NCBI GenBank assembly: GCA_943737045.1 | Contig: CALSFV010000361.1 | Coordinates: 208,501 to 272,500, forward strand | DNA length: 64,000 nt | Reading direction: 5' to 3' | Source of the DNA: Parapristionchus giblindavisi | Lineage: Eukaryota > Nematoda > Chromadorea > Rhabditida > Diplogasteridae | Shown: positions 37,601 through 49,636 of the stretch, one piece after another | How positions within the stretch are numbered: position 1 is the stretch's first letter | Layout: every line of letters starts with the position of its first letter | Notes under the pieces: model-generated | Told to the model about the DNA's origin: nothing | The model's database searches: none | What the model saw: the letters and a program-made list of their open reading frames with translations, nothing else | Program-made: the position numbers and the translations under genes

Positions 37601-40600
37601 TGGTAGCATATGGGCTAGCCCCTTACTTCTGAATGATTTCCTGGTCGAATCTAAGCTAGCCCCTTGCTTCTGAGTGATTCCCTGGTCGAATCTAGGCTAG
37701 CCCCTTACTTCTGAGTGATTTCCTGGTCGAATCTAAGCTAGCCCCTTGCTTCTGAGTGATTCCCTGGTCGAATCTAGGCTAGCCCCTTGCTTCTGAGTGA
37801 TTCCCTGGTCGAATCTGGGCTAGCCCCTTGCTTCTGAGTGATTCCCTGGTCGAATCTGGGCTAGCCCCTTGCTTCTGAGTGATTCCCTGGTCGAATCTGG
37901 GCTAGCCCCTTGCTTCTGAGTGATTCCCTGGTCGAATCTGGGCTAGCCCCTTGCTTCTGAGTGATTCCCTGGTCGATTCTGGGCTAGCCCCTTGCTTCTG
38001 AGTGATTCCCTGGTCGAATCTGGGCTAGCCCCTTGCTTCTGAGTGATTCCCTGGTCGAATCTGGGCTAGCCCCTTGCTTCTGAGTGATTCCCTGTTCGAA
38101 TCTGGGCTAGCCCCTTGCTTCTGAGTGATTCCCTGGTCGAATCTGGGTAAGCTCCTTGCTTCTGAGTGATTCCCTGGTCGAATCTGGGTAAGCTCCTTGC
38201 TTCTGAGTGATTCCATGGTCTAATCTGTGCTAGCCCCTTGCTTCTGAGTGATTCACTGGTCGAATCTGGGCTAGCCCCTAGCTTCTGAGTGATTCCCTGG
38301 TCGAATCTGGGCTAGCCCCTTGCTTCTGAGTGATTCCCTGGTAGCATATGGGCTAGCCCCTTACTTCTGAGTGATTCCCTGGTCGAATCTAGGCTAGCCC
38401 CTTGCTTCTGAGTGATTCCCTGGTCGAATCTGGGCTAGCCCCTTGCTTCTGAGTGATTCCCTGGTCGAATCTGGGCTAGCCCCTTGCTTCTGAGTGATAC
38501 CCTGGTAGCATATGGGCTAGCCCCTTACTTCTGAGTGATTTCCTGGTCGAATCTAAGCTAGCCCCTTGCTTCTGAGTGATTCCCTGGTCGAATCTAGGCT
38601 AGCCCCTTGCTTCTGAGTGATTCCCTGGTCGAATCTGGGCTAGCCCCTTGCTTCTGAGTGATTCCCTGGTCGAATCTGGGCTAGCCCCTTGCTTCTGAGT
38701 GATTCCCTGGTCGAATCTGGGCTAGCCCCTTGCTTCTGAGTGATTCCCTGGTCGAATCTGGGCTAGCCCCTTGCTTCTGAGTGATTCCCTGGTCGATTCT
38801 GGGCTAGCCCCTTGCTTCTGAGTGATTCCCTGGTCGAATCTGGGCTAGCCCCTTGCTTCTGAGTGATTCCCTGGTCGAATCTGGGCTAGCCCCTTGCTTC
38901 TGAGTGATTCCCTGGTCGAATCTGGGTAAGCTCCTTGCTTCTGAGTGATTCCCTGGTCGAATCTGGGTAAGCTCCTTGCTTCTGAGTGATTCCCTGGTCG
39001 AATCTGTGCTAGCCCCTTGCTTCTGAGTGATTCCCTGGTCGAATCTGGGCTAGCCCCTTGCTTCTGAGTGATTCCCTGGTCGAATCTGGGCTAGCCCCTT
39101 GCTTCTGAGTGATTCCCTGGTAGCATATGGGCTAGCCCCTTACTTCTGAGTGATTCCCTGGTCGAATCTAGGCTAGCCCCTTGCTTCTGAGTGATTCCCT
39201 GGTCGAATCTGGGCTAGCCCCTTGCTTCTGAGTGATTCCCTGGTCGAATCTGGGCTAGCCCCTTGCTTCTGAGTGATTCCCTGGTCGAATCTGGGCTAGC
39301 CCCTTGCTTCTGAGTGATTCCCTGGTCGAATCTGGGCTAGCCCCTTGCTTCTGAGTGATTCCCTGGTCGAATCTGGGCTAGCCCCTTGCTTCTGAGTGAT
39401 TCCCTGGTCGAATCTGGGCTAGCCCCTTGCTTCTGAGTGATTCCCTGGTCGAATCTGGGCTAGCCCCTTGCATCTGAGTGATTCCCTGGTAGCATATGGG
39501 CTAGCCCCTTACTTCTGAGTGATTTCCTGGTCGAATCTAAGCTAGCCCCTTGCTTCTGAGTGATTCCCTGGTCGAATCTGTGCTAGCCCCTTGCTTCTGA
39601 GTGATTCCCTGGTCGAATCTGGGCTAGCCCCTTGCTTCTGAGTGATTCCCTGGTCGAATCTGGGCTAGCCCCTTGCTTCTGAGTGATTCCCTGGTAGCAT
39701 ATGGGCTAGCCCCTTACTTCTGAGTGATTTCCTGGTCGAATCAAAGCTAGCCCCTTGCTTCTGAGTGATTCCCTGTTCGAATCTGGGCTAGCCCCTTGCT
39801 TCTGAGTGATTCCCTGGTCGAATCTGGGTAAGCTCCTTGCTTCTGAGTGATTCCCTGGTCGAATCTGGGTAAGCTCCTTGCTTCTGAGTGATTCCCTGGT
39901 CGAATCTGTGCTAGCCCCTTGCTTCTGAGTGATTCCCTGGTCGAATCTGGGCTAGCCCCTTGCTTCTGAGTGATTCCCTGGTCGAATCTGGGCTAGCCCC
40001 TTGCTTCTGAGTGATTCCCTGGTAGCATATGGGCTAGCCCCTTACTTCTGAGTGATTCCCTGGTCGAATCTAGGCTAGCCCCTTGCTTCTGAGTGATTCC
40101 CTGGTCGAATCTGGGCTAGCCCCTTACTTCTGAGTGATTCCCTGGTCGAATCTAGGCTAGCCCCTTGCTTCTGAGTGATTCCCTGGTCGAATCTGGGCTA
40201 GCCCCTTGCTTCTGAGTGATTCCCTGGTCGAATCTAGGCTAGCCCCTTGCTTCTGAGTGATTCCCTGGTCGAATCTGGGCTAGCCCCTTGCTTCTGAGTG
40301 ATTCCCTGGTCGAATCTGGGCTAGCCCCTTGCTTCTGAGTGATTCCCTGGTCGAATCTGGGCTAGCCCCTTGCTTCTGAGTGATTCCCTGGTCGAATCTG
40401 GGCTAGCCCCTTGCTTCTGAGTGATTCCCTGGTCGATTCTGGGCTAGCCCCTTGCTTCTGAGTGATTCCCTGGTCGAATCTGGGCTAGCCCCTTGCTTCT
40501 GAGTGATTCCCTGGTCGAATCTGGGCTAGCCCCTTGCTTCTGAGTGATTCCCTGGTCGAATCTGGGTAAGCTCCTTGCTTCTGAGTGATTCCCTGGTCGA

Positions 40601-40795
40601 ATCTGGGTAAGCTCCTTGCTTCTGAGTGATTCCCTGGTCGAATCTGTGCTAGCCCCTTGCTTCTGAGTGATTCCCTGGTCGAATCTGGGCTAGCCCCTTG
40701 CTTCTGAGTGATTCCCTGGTCGAATCTGGGCTAGCCCCTTGCTTCTGAGTGATTCCCTGGTAGCATATGGGCTAGCCCCTTACTTCTGAGTGATT
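19631..40795 (+). repeat. Satellite B: 41-bp minisatellite, forward block (~516 copies)
   Basis: The unit reads CCCTGGTCGAATCTGGGCTA then GCCCCTTGCTTCTGAGTGATT (41 bp). It contains the palindrome GGGCTAGCCC. Variant units are scattered in a fixed order: TAGCATATG instead of TCGAATCTG, GGGTAAGCTCC, CTGTGCTAGCC, TCGATTCTGG, CTAAGCTAGC and GCATCTGAG. The order recurs with a 1,394-bp (34-unit) period, clearest between 29.2 and 32.0 kb. Any minus-strand frame meets a TAG every three units, so it is not protein coding. No unique sequence interrupts the block. Confidence 0.97.
36081..36094 (+). other. Unique A7 junction inside satellite B (marker of the triplicated block)
   Basis: The run ATCTAAAAAAATCTGGG breaks the 41-bp phase here. 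The exact reverse complement occurs once more at 45629-45642. The pair shows that the inverted block was copied from this region. Confidence 0.9.
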
Positions 40796-43700
40796 CGACC
40801 AGGGAATCACTCAGAGGCAAGGGGCTAGCCCAGATTCGACCAGGGAATCACTCAGAAGCAAGGGGCTAGCCCAGATTCGACCAGGGAATCATTCAGAAGC
40901 AAGGGGCTAGCCTAGATTCGACCAGGGAATCACTCAGAAGTAAGGGGCTAGCCCATATGCTACCAGGGAATCACTCAGAAGCAAGGGGCTAGCCCAGATT
41001 CGACCAGGGAATCACTCAGAAGCAAGGGGCTAGCCCAGATTCGACCAGGGAATCACTCAGAAGCAAGGGGCTAGCACAGATTCGACCAGGGAATCACTCA
41101 GAAGCAAGGAGCTTACCCAGATTCGACCAGGGAATCACTCAGAAGCAAGGAGCTTACCCAGATTCGACCAGGGAATCACTCAGAAGCAAGGGGCTAGCCC
41201 AGATTCGACCAGGGAATCACTCAGAAGCAAGGGGCTAGCCCAGATTCGACCAGGGAATCACTCAGAAGCAAGGGGCTAGCCCAGAATCGACCAGGGAATC
41301 ACTCAGAAGCAAGGGGCTAGCCCAGATTCGACCAGGGAATCACTCAGAAGCAAGGGGCTAGCCCAGATTCGACCAGGGAATCACTCAGAAGCAAGGGGCT
41401 AGCCCAGATTCGACCAGGGAATCACTCAGAAGCAAGGGGCTAGCCCAGATTCGACCAGGGAATCACTCAGAAGCAAGGGGCTAGCCTAGATTCGACCAGG
41501 GAATCACTCAGAAGCAAGGGGCTAGCCCAGATTCGACCAGGGAATCACTCAGAAGCAAGGGGCTAGCCTAGATTCGACCAGGGAATCACTCAGAAGTAAG
41601 GGGCTAGCCCAGATTCGACCAGGGAATCACTCAGAAGCAAGGGGCTAGCCTAGATTCGACCAGGGAATCACTCAGAAGTAAGGGGCTAGCCCATATGCTA
41701 CCAGGGAATCACTCAGAAGCAAGGGGCTAGCCCAGATTCGACCAGGGAATCACTCAGAAGCAAGGGGCTAGCCCAGATTCGACCAGGGAATCACTCAGAA
41801 GCAAGGGGCTAGCACAGATTCGACCAGGGAATCACTCAGAAGCAAGGAGCTTACCCAGATTCGACCAGGGAATCACTCAGAAGCAAGGAGCTTACCCAGA
41901 TTCGACCAGGGAATCACTCAGAAGCAAGGGGCTAGCCCAGATTCGAACAGGGAATCACTCAGAAGCAAGGGGCTAGCTTTGATTCGACCAGGAAATCACT
42001 CAGAAGTAAGGGGCTAGCCCATATGCTACCAGGGAATCACTCAGAAGCAAGGGGCTAGCCCAGATTCGACCAGGGAATCACTCAGAAGCAAGGGGCTAGC
42101 CCAGATTCGACCAGGGAATCACTCAGAAGCAAGGGGCTAGCACAGATTCGACCAGGGAATCACTCAGAAGCAAGGGGCTAGCTTAGATTCGACCAGGAAA
42201 TCACTCAGAAGTAAGGGGCTAGCCCATATGCTACCAGGGAATCACTCAGATGCAAGGGGCTAGCCCAGATTCGACCAGGGAATCACTCAGAAGCAAGGGG
42301 CTAGCCCAGATTCGACCAGGGAATCACTCAGAAGCAAGGGGCTAGCCCAGATTCGACCAGGGAATCACTCAGAAGCAAGGGGCTAGCCCAGATTCGACCA
42401 GGGAATCACTCAGAAGCAAGGGGCTAGCCCAGATTCGACCAGGGAATCACTCAGAAGCAAGGGGCTAGCCCAGATTCGACCAGGGAATCACTCAGAAGCA
42501 AGGGGCTAGCCCAGATTCGACCAGGGAATCACTCAGAAGCAAGGGGCTAGCCTAGATTCGACCAGGGAATCACTCAGAAGTAAGGGGCTAGCCCATATGC
42601 TACCAGGGAATCACTCAGAAGCAAGGGGCTAGCCCAGATTCGACCAGGGAATCACTCAGAAGCAAGGGGCTAGCCCAGATTCGACCAGGGAATCACTCAG
42701 AAGCAAGGGGCTAGCACAGATTCGACCAGGGAATCACTCAGAAGCAAGGAGCTTACCCAGATTCGACCAGGGAATCACTCAGAAGCAAGGAGCTTACCCA
42801 GATTCGACCAGGGAATCACTCAGAAGCAAGGGGCTAGCCCAGATTCGACCAGGGAATCACTCAGAAGCAAGGGGCTAGCCCAGATTCGACCAGGGAATCA
42901 CTCAGAAGCAAGGGGCTAGCCCAGAATCGACCAGGGAATCACTCAGAAGCAAGGGGCTAGCCCAGATTCGACCAGGGAATCACTCAGAAGCAAGGGGCTA
43001 GCCCAGATTCGACCAGGGAATCACTCAGAAGCAAGGGGCTAGCCCAGATTCGACCAGGGAATCACTCAGAAGCAAGGGGCTAGCCCAGATTCGACCAGGG
43101 AATCACTCAGAAGCAAGGGGCTAGCCTAGATTCGACCAGGGAATCACTCAGAAGCAAGGGGCTAGCTTAGATTCGACCAGGAAATCACTCAGAAGTAAGG
43201 GGCTAGCCCATATGCTACCAGGGTATCACTCAGAAGCAAGGGGCTAGCCCAGATTCGACCAGGGAATCACTCAGAAGCAAGGGGCTAGCCCAGATTCGAC
43301 CAGGGAATCACTCAGAAGCAAGGGGCTAGCCTAGATTCGACCAGGGAATCACTCAGAAGTAAGGGGCTAGCCCATATGCTACCAGGGAATCACTCAGAAG
43401 CAAGGGGCTAGCCCAGATTCGACCAGGGAATCACTCAGAAGCTAGGGGCTAGCCCAGATTCGACCAGGGAATCACTCAGAAGCAAGGGGCTAGCACAGAT
43501 TAGACCATGGAATCACTCAGAAGCAAGGAGCTTACCCAGATTCGACCAGGGAATCACTCAGAAGCAAGGAGCTTACCCAGATTCGACCAGGGAATCACTC
43601 AGAAGCAAGGGGCTAGCCCAGATTCGAACAGGGAATCACTCAGAAGCAAGGGGCTAGCCCAGATTCGACCAGGGAATCACTCAGAAGCAAGGGGCTAGCC

Positions 43701-46005
43701 CAGATTCGACCAGGGAATCACTCAGAAGCAAGGGGCTAGCCCAGAATCGACCAGGGAATCACTCAGAAGCAAGGGGCTAGCCCAGATTCGACCAGGGAAT
43801 CACTCAGAAGCAAGGGGCTAGCCCAGATTCGACCAGGGAATCACTCAGAAGCAAGGGGCTAGCCCAGATTCGACCAGGGAATCACTCAGAAGCAAGGGGC
43901 TAGCCCAGATTCGACCAGGGAATCACTCAGAAGCAAGGGGCTAGCCTAGATTCGACCAGGGAATCACTCAGAAGCAAGGGGCTAGCTTAGATTCGACCAG
44001 GAAATCACTCAGAAGTAAGGGGCTAGCCTAGATTCGACCAGGGAATCACTCAGAAGCAAGGGGCTAGCTTAGATTCGACCAGGAAATCACTCAGAAGTAA
44101 GGGGCTAGCCCATATGCTACCAGGGTATCACTCAGAAGCAAGGGGCTAGCCCAGATTCGACCAGGGTATCACTCAGAAGCAAGGGGCTAGCCCAGATTCG
44201 ACCAGGGAATCACTCAGAAGCAAGGGGCTAGCCCAGATTCGACCAGGGAATCACTCAGAAGCAAGGGGCTAGCCCAGATTCGACCAGAGAATCACTCAGA
44301 AGCAAGGGGCTAGCCCAGATTCGACCAGGGAATCACTCAGAAGCAAGGGGCTAGTCCAGATTCGACCAGGGAATCACTCAGAAGCAAGGGGCTAGCCCAG
44401 ATTCGACCAGGGAATCACTCAGAAGCAAGGGGCTAGCCCAGATTCGACCAGGGAATCACTCAGAAGCAAGGGGCTAGCCCAGATTCGACCAGGGAATCAC
44501 TCAGAAGCAAGGGGCTAGCACAGATTCGACCAGGGAATCACTCAGAAGCAAGGGGCTAGCCCAGATTCGACCAGGGAATCACTCAGAAGCAAGGGGCTAG
44601 CCTAGATTCGACCAGGGAATCACTCAGAAGTAAGGGGCTAGCCCATATGCTACCAGGGAATCACTCAGAAGCAAGGGGCTAGCCCAGATTCGACCAGGGA
44701 ATCACTCAGAAGCAAGGGGCTAGCCCAGATTCGACCAGGGAATCACTCAGAAGCAAGGGGCTAGCACAGATTCGACCAGGGAATCACTCAGAAGCAAGGA
44801 GCTTACCCAGATTCGACCAGGGAATCACTCAGAAGCAAGGAGCTTACCCAGATTCGACCAGGGAATCACTCAGAAGCAAGGGGCTAGCCCAGATTCGACC
44901 AGGGAATCACTCAGAAGCAAGGGGCTAGCCCAGATTCGACCAGGGAATCACTCAGAAGCAAGGGGCTAGCCCAGAATCGACCAGGGAATCACTCAGAAGC
45001 AAGGGGCTAGCCCAGATTCGACCAGGGAATCACTCAGAAGCAAGGGGCTAGCCCAGATTCGACCAGGGAATCACTCAGAAGCAAGGGGCTAGCCCAGATT
45101 CGACCAGGGAATCACTCAGAAGCAAGGGGCTAGCCCAGATTCGACCAGGGAATCACTCAGAAGCAAGGGGCTAGCCTAGATTCGACCAGGGAATCACTCA
45201 GAAGCAAGGGGCTAGCTTAGATTCGACCAGGAAATCACTCAGAAGTAAGGGGCTAGCCCATATGCTACCAGGGTATCACTCAGAAGCAAGGGGCTAGCCC
45301 AGATTCGACCAGGGAATCACTCAGAAGCAAGGGGCTAGCCCAGATGCTACCAGGGTATCACTCAGAAGCAAGGGGCTAGCCTAGATTCGACCAGGGAATC
45401 ACTCAGAAGCAAGGGGCTAGCTTAGATTCGACCAGGAAATCACTCAGAAGTAAGGGGCTAGCCCATATGCTACCAGGGTATCACTCAGAAGCAAGGGGCT
45501 AGCCCAGATTCGACCAGGGAATCACTCAGAAGCAAGGGGCTAGCCCAGATTCGACCAGGGAATCACTCAGAAGCAAGGGGCTAGCCCAGATTCGACCAGG
45601 GAATCACTCAGAAGCAAGGGGCTAGCCCAGATTTTTTTAGATTCGACCAGGAAATCACTCAGAAGTAAGGGGCTAGCCCATATGCTACCAGGGAATCACT
45701 CAGATGCAAGGGGCTAGCCCAGATTCGACCAGGGAATCACTCAGAAGCAAGGGGCTAGCCCAGATTCGACCAGGGAATCACTCAGAAGCAAGGGGCTAGC
45801 CCAGATTCGACCAGGGAATCACTCAGAAGCAAGGGGCTAGCCCAGATTCGACCAGGGAATCACTCAGAAGCAAGGGGCTAGCACAGATTCGACCAGGGAA
45901 TCACTCAGAAGCAAGGGGCTAGCTTAGATTCGACCAGGAAATCACTCAGAAGTAAGGGGCTAGCCCATATGCTACCAGGGTATCACTCAGAAGCAAGGGG
46001 CTAGC
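40796..46005 (-). repeat. Satellite B, inverted block (5.2 kb)
   Basis: Orientation flips at 40795/40796, where GAGTGATT is followed by CGACCAGGG and AATCACTC, a fold-back with a 9-bp loop. It flips back at ~46004, where CTCAGAAGC, AAGGGGCTA and GCTTCTGAG form a second fold-back. The block carries reverse complements of rare variants seen once to the left: the A7 marker, TCAAAGCTAG at ~39741, and the CATGGTCTAATC variant at ~38216. It is therefore an inverted copy of about 36.1-40.8 kb, with small differences in unit number. Confidence 0.93.
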
Positions 46006-49000
46006 TTCTGAGTGATACCCTGGTAGCATCTGGGCTAGCCCCTTGCTTCTGAGTGATTCCCTGGTCGAATCTGGGCTAGCCCCTTGCTTCTGAGTGATAC
46101 CCTGGTAGCATATGGGCTAGCCCCTTACTTCTGAGTGATTTCCTGGTCGAATCTAAGCTAGCCCCTTGCTTCTGAGTGATTCCCTGGTCGAATCTAGGCT
46201 AGCCCCTTGCTTCTGAGTGATTCCCTGGTCGAATCTGGGCTAGCCCCTTGCTTCTGAGTGATTCCCTGGTCGAATCTGGGCTAGCCCCTTGCTTCTGAGT
46301 GATTCCCTGGTCGAATCTGGGCTAGCCCCTTGCTTCTGAGTGATTCCCTGGTCGAATCTGGGCTAGCCCCTTGCTTCTGAGTGATTCCCTGGTCGATTCT
46401 GGGCTAGCCCCTTGCTTCTGAGTGATTCCCTGGTCGAATCTGGGCTAGCCCCTTGCTTCTGAGTGATTCCCTGGTCGAATCTGGGCTAGCCCCTTGCTTC
46501 TGAGTGATTCCCTGGTCGAATCTGGGTAAGCTCCTTGCTTCTGAGTGATTCCCTGGTCGAATCTGGGTAAGCTCCTTGCTTCTGAGTGATTCCCTGGTCG
46601 AATCTGTGCTAGCCCCTTGCTTCTGAGTGATTCCCTGGTCGAATCTGGGCTAGCCCCTTGCTTCTGAGTGATTCCCTGGTCGAATCTGGGCTAGCCCCTT
46701 GCTTCTGAGTGATTCCCTGGTAGCATATGGGCTAGCCCCTTACTTCTGAGTGATTCCCTGGTCGAATCTAGGCTAGCCCCTTGCTTCTGAGTGATTCCCT
46801 GGTCGAATCTGGGCTAGCCCCTTGCTTCTGAGTGATTCCCTGGTCGAATCTGTGCTAGCCCCTTGCTTCTGAGTGATTCCCTGGTCGAATCTGGGCTAGC
46901 CCCTTGCTTCTGAGTGATTCCCTGGTCGAATCTGGGCTAGCCCCTTGCTTCTGAGTGATTCCCTGGTCGAATCTGGGCTAGCCCCTTGCTTCTGAGTGAT
47001 TCCCTGGTCGAATCTGGACTAGCCCCTTGCTTCTGAGTGATTCCCTGGTCGAATCTGGGCTAGCCCCTTGCTTCTGAGTGATTCTCTGGTCGAATCTGAG
47101 CTAGCCCCTTGCTTCTGAGTGATTCCCTGGTCGAATCTGGGCTAGCCCCTTGCTTCTGAGTGATTCCCTGGTCGAATCTGGGCTAGCCCCTTGCTTCTGA
47201 GTGATACCCTGGTCGAATCTGGGCTAGCCCCTTGCTTCTGAGTGATACCCTGGTAGCATATGGGCTAGCCCCTTACTTCTGAGTGATTTCCTGGTCGAAT
47301 CTAAGCTAGCCCCTTGCTTCTGAGTGATTCCCTGGTCGAATCTAGGCTAGCCCCTTACTTCTGAGTGATTTCCTGGTCGAATCTAAGCTAGCCCCTTGCT
47401 TCTGAGTGATTCCCTGGTCGAATCTAGGCTAGCCCCTTGCTTCTGAGTGATTCCCTGGTCGAATCTGGGCTAGCCCCTTGCTTCTGAGTGATTCCCTGGT
47501 CGAATCTGGGCTAGCCCCTTGCTTCTGAGTGATTCCCTGGTCGAATCTGGGCTAGCCCCTTGCTTCTGAGTGATTCCCTGGTCGAATCTGGGCTAGCCCC
47601 TTGCTTCTGAGTGATTCCCTGGTCGATTCTGGGCTAGCCCCTTGCTTCTGAGTGATTCCCTGGTCGAATCTGGGCTAGCCCCTTGCTTCTGAGTGATTCC
47701 CTGGTCGAATCTGGGCTAGCCCCTTGCTTCTGAGTGATTCCCTGTTCGAATCTGGGCTAGCCCCTTGCTTCTGAGTGATTCCCTGGTCGAATCTGGGTAA
47801 GCTCCTTGCTTCTGAGTGATTCCCTGGTCGAATCTGGGTAAGCTCCTTGCTTCTGAGTGATTCCCTGGTAGCATATGGGCTAGCCCCTTACTTCTGAGTG
47901 ATTCCCTGGTCGAATCTAGGCTAGCCCCTTGCTTCTGAGTGATTCCCTGGTCGAATCTGGGCTAGCCCCTTGCTTCTGAGTGATTCCCTGGTCGAATCTG
48001 TGCTAGCCCCTTGCTTCTGAGTGATTCCCTGGTCGAATCTGGGCTAGCCCCTTGCTTCTGAGTGATTCCCTGGTCGAATCTGGGCTAGCCCCTTGCTTCT
48101 GAGTGATTCCCTGGTCGAATCTGGGCTAGCCCCTTGCTTCTGAGTGATTCCCTGGTCGAATCTGGACTAGCCCCTTGCTTCTGAGTGATTCCCTGGTCGA
48201 ATCTGGGCTAGCCCCTTGCTTCTGAGTGATTCTCTGGTCGAATCTGGGCTAGCCCCTTGCTTCTGAGTGATTCCCTGGTCGAATCTGGGCTAGCCCCTTG
48301 CTTCTGAGTGATTCCCTGGTCGAATCTGGGCTAGCCCCTTGCTTCTGAGTGATACCCTGGTCGAATCTGGGCTAGCCCCTTGCTTCTGAGTGATACCCTG
48401 GTAGCATATGGGCTAGCCCCTTACTTCTGAGTGATTTCCTGGTCGAATCTAAGCTAGCCCCTTGCTTCTGAGTGATTCCCTGGTCGAATCTAGGCTAGCC
48501 CCTTACTTCTGAGTGATTTCCTGGTCGAATCTAAGCTAGCCCCTTGCTTCTGAGTGATTCCCTGGTCGAATCTAGGCTAGCCCCTTGCTTCTGAGTGATT
48601 CCCTGGTCGAATCTGGGCTAGCCCCTTGCTTCTGAGTGATTCCCTGGTCGAATCTGGGCTAGCCCCTTGCTTCTGAGTGATTCCCTGGTCGAATCTGGGC
48701 TAGCCCCTTGCTTCTGAGTGATTCCCTGGTCGAATCTGGGCTAGCCCCTTGCTTCTGAGTGATTCCCTGGTCGATTCTGGGCTAGCCCCTTGCTTCTGAG
48801 TGATTCCCTGGTCGAATCTGGGCTAGCCCCTTGCTTCTGAGTGATTCCCTGGTCGAATCTGGGCTAGCCCCTTGCTTCTGAGTGATTCCCTGTTCGAATC
48901 TGGGCTAGCCCCTTGCTTCTGAGTGATTCCCTGGTCGAATCTGGGTAAGCTCCTTGCTTCTGAGTGATTCCCTGGTCGAATCTGGGTAAGCTCCTTGCTT

Positions 49001-49520
49001 CTGAGTGATTCCATGGTCTAATCTGTGCTAGCCCCTTGCTTCTGAGTGATTCCCTGGTCGAATCTGGGCTAGCCCCTAGCTTCTGAGTGATTCCCTGGTC
49101 GAATCTGGGCTAGCCCCTTGCTTCTGAGTGATTCCCTGGTAGCATATGGGCTAGCCCCTTACTTCTGAGTGATTCCCTGGTCGAATCTAGGCTAGCCCCT
49201 TGCTTCTGAGTGATTCCCTGGTCGAATCTGGGCTAGCCCCTTGCTTCTGAGTGATTCCCTGGTCGAATCTGGGCTAGCCCCTTGCTTCTGAGTGATACCC
49301 TGGTAGCATATGGGCTAGCCCCTTACTTCTGAGTGATTTCCTGGTCGAATCTAAGCTAGCCCCTTGCTTCTGAGTGATTCCCTGGTCGAATCTAGGCTAG
49401 CCCCTTGCTTCTGAGTGATTCCCTGGTCGAATCTGGGCTAGCCCCTTGCTTCTGAGTGATTCCCTGGTCGAATCTGGGCTAGCCCCTTGCTTCTGAGTGA
49501 TTCCCTGGTCGAATCTGGGC
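46004..49520 (+). repeat. Satellite B, second forward block (3.5 kb)
   Basis: 41-bp units are again in forward orientation. They share the rare hybrid unit TAGCATCTGGG (46025) with the inverted block (45341) and the CATGGTCTAATC variant (49012) with both others, making a third copy of the same segment. The block contains extra local repeats of the higher-order unit. It ends in a truncated unit, GAATCTGGGCT, that runs straight into telomere repeats. Confidence 0.93.
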
Positions 49521-49598
49521 TTAGGCTTAGGCTTAGGCTTAGGCTTAGGCTTAGGCTTAGGCTTAGGCTTAGGCTTAGGCTTAGGCTTAGGCTTAGGC
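49521..49598 (+). repeat. Telomeric tract (TTAGGC)13
   Basis: There are thirteen perfect TTAGGC hexamers. The G-rich strand runs left to right, the orientation expected if satellite B to the left were the chromosome end being capped. The preceding GGGC belongs to both the minisatellite (GGGCTAGCC) and the telomere phase (GGCTTA), as in telomerase-primed healing. The tract is perfect, so it is young or maintained. It is far shorter than a functional telomere, so it is an internal tract or the start of a longer telomere interrupted by the element that follows. Confidence 0.97.
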
Positions 49599-49601
49599 TT
49601 G

Positions 49602-49636
49602 GCACGAGCTGGGGAGCGCAGCGACCCAGCTCGTGC
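49602..49636 (+). other. Perfect hairpin at the telomere/element junction
   Basis: GCACGAGCTGGG (49602-49613) and CCCAGCTCGTGC (49625-49636) form a perfect 12-bp stem around an 11-nt loop, GAGCGCAGCGA. It begins three bases after the last TTAGGC. Rolling-circle transposons use terminal hairpins. A hairpin at this end could be a 5' terminal structure, or the 3' end of an element on the opposite strand: read on the minus strand it is followed within 10 nt by CTAA, but that lies in telomere repeat. Confidence 0.85.

Noticed and set aside
25674..49014. 63-codon minus- or plus-strand frames in the 41-bp minisatellite
   Set aside because: 41 is not a multiple of three. The frame closes at a TAG in GGGGCTAGCC every three normal units and is open slightly longer only across variant units.
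19631..49520. CRISPR-like array of short direct repeats
   Set aside because: The 41-bp units are contiguous with no spacers, and the genome is eukaryotic.
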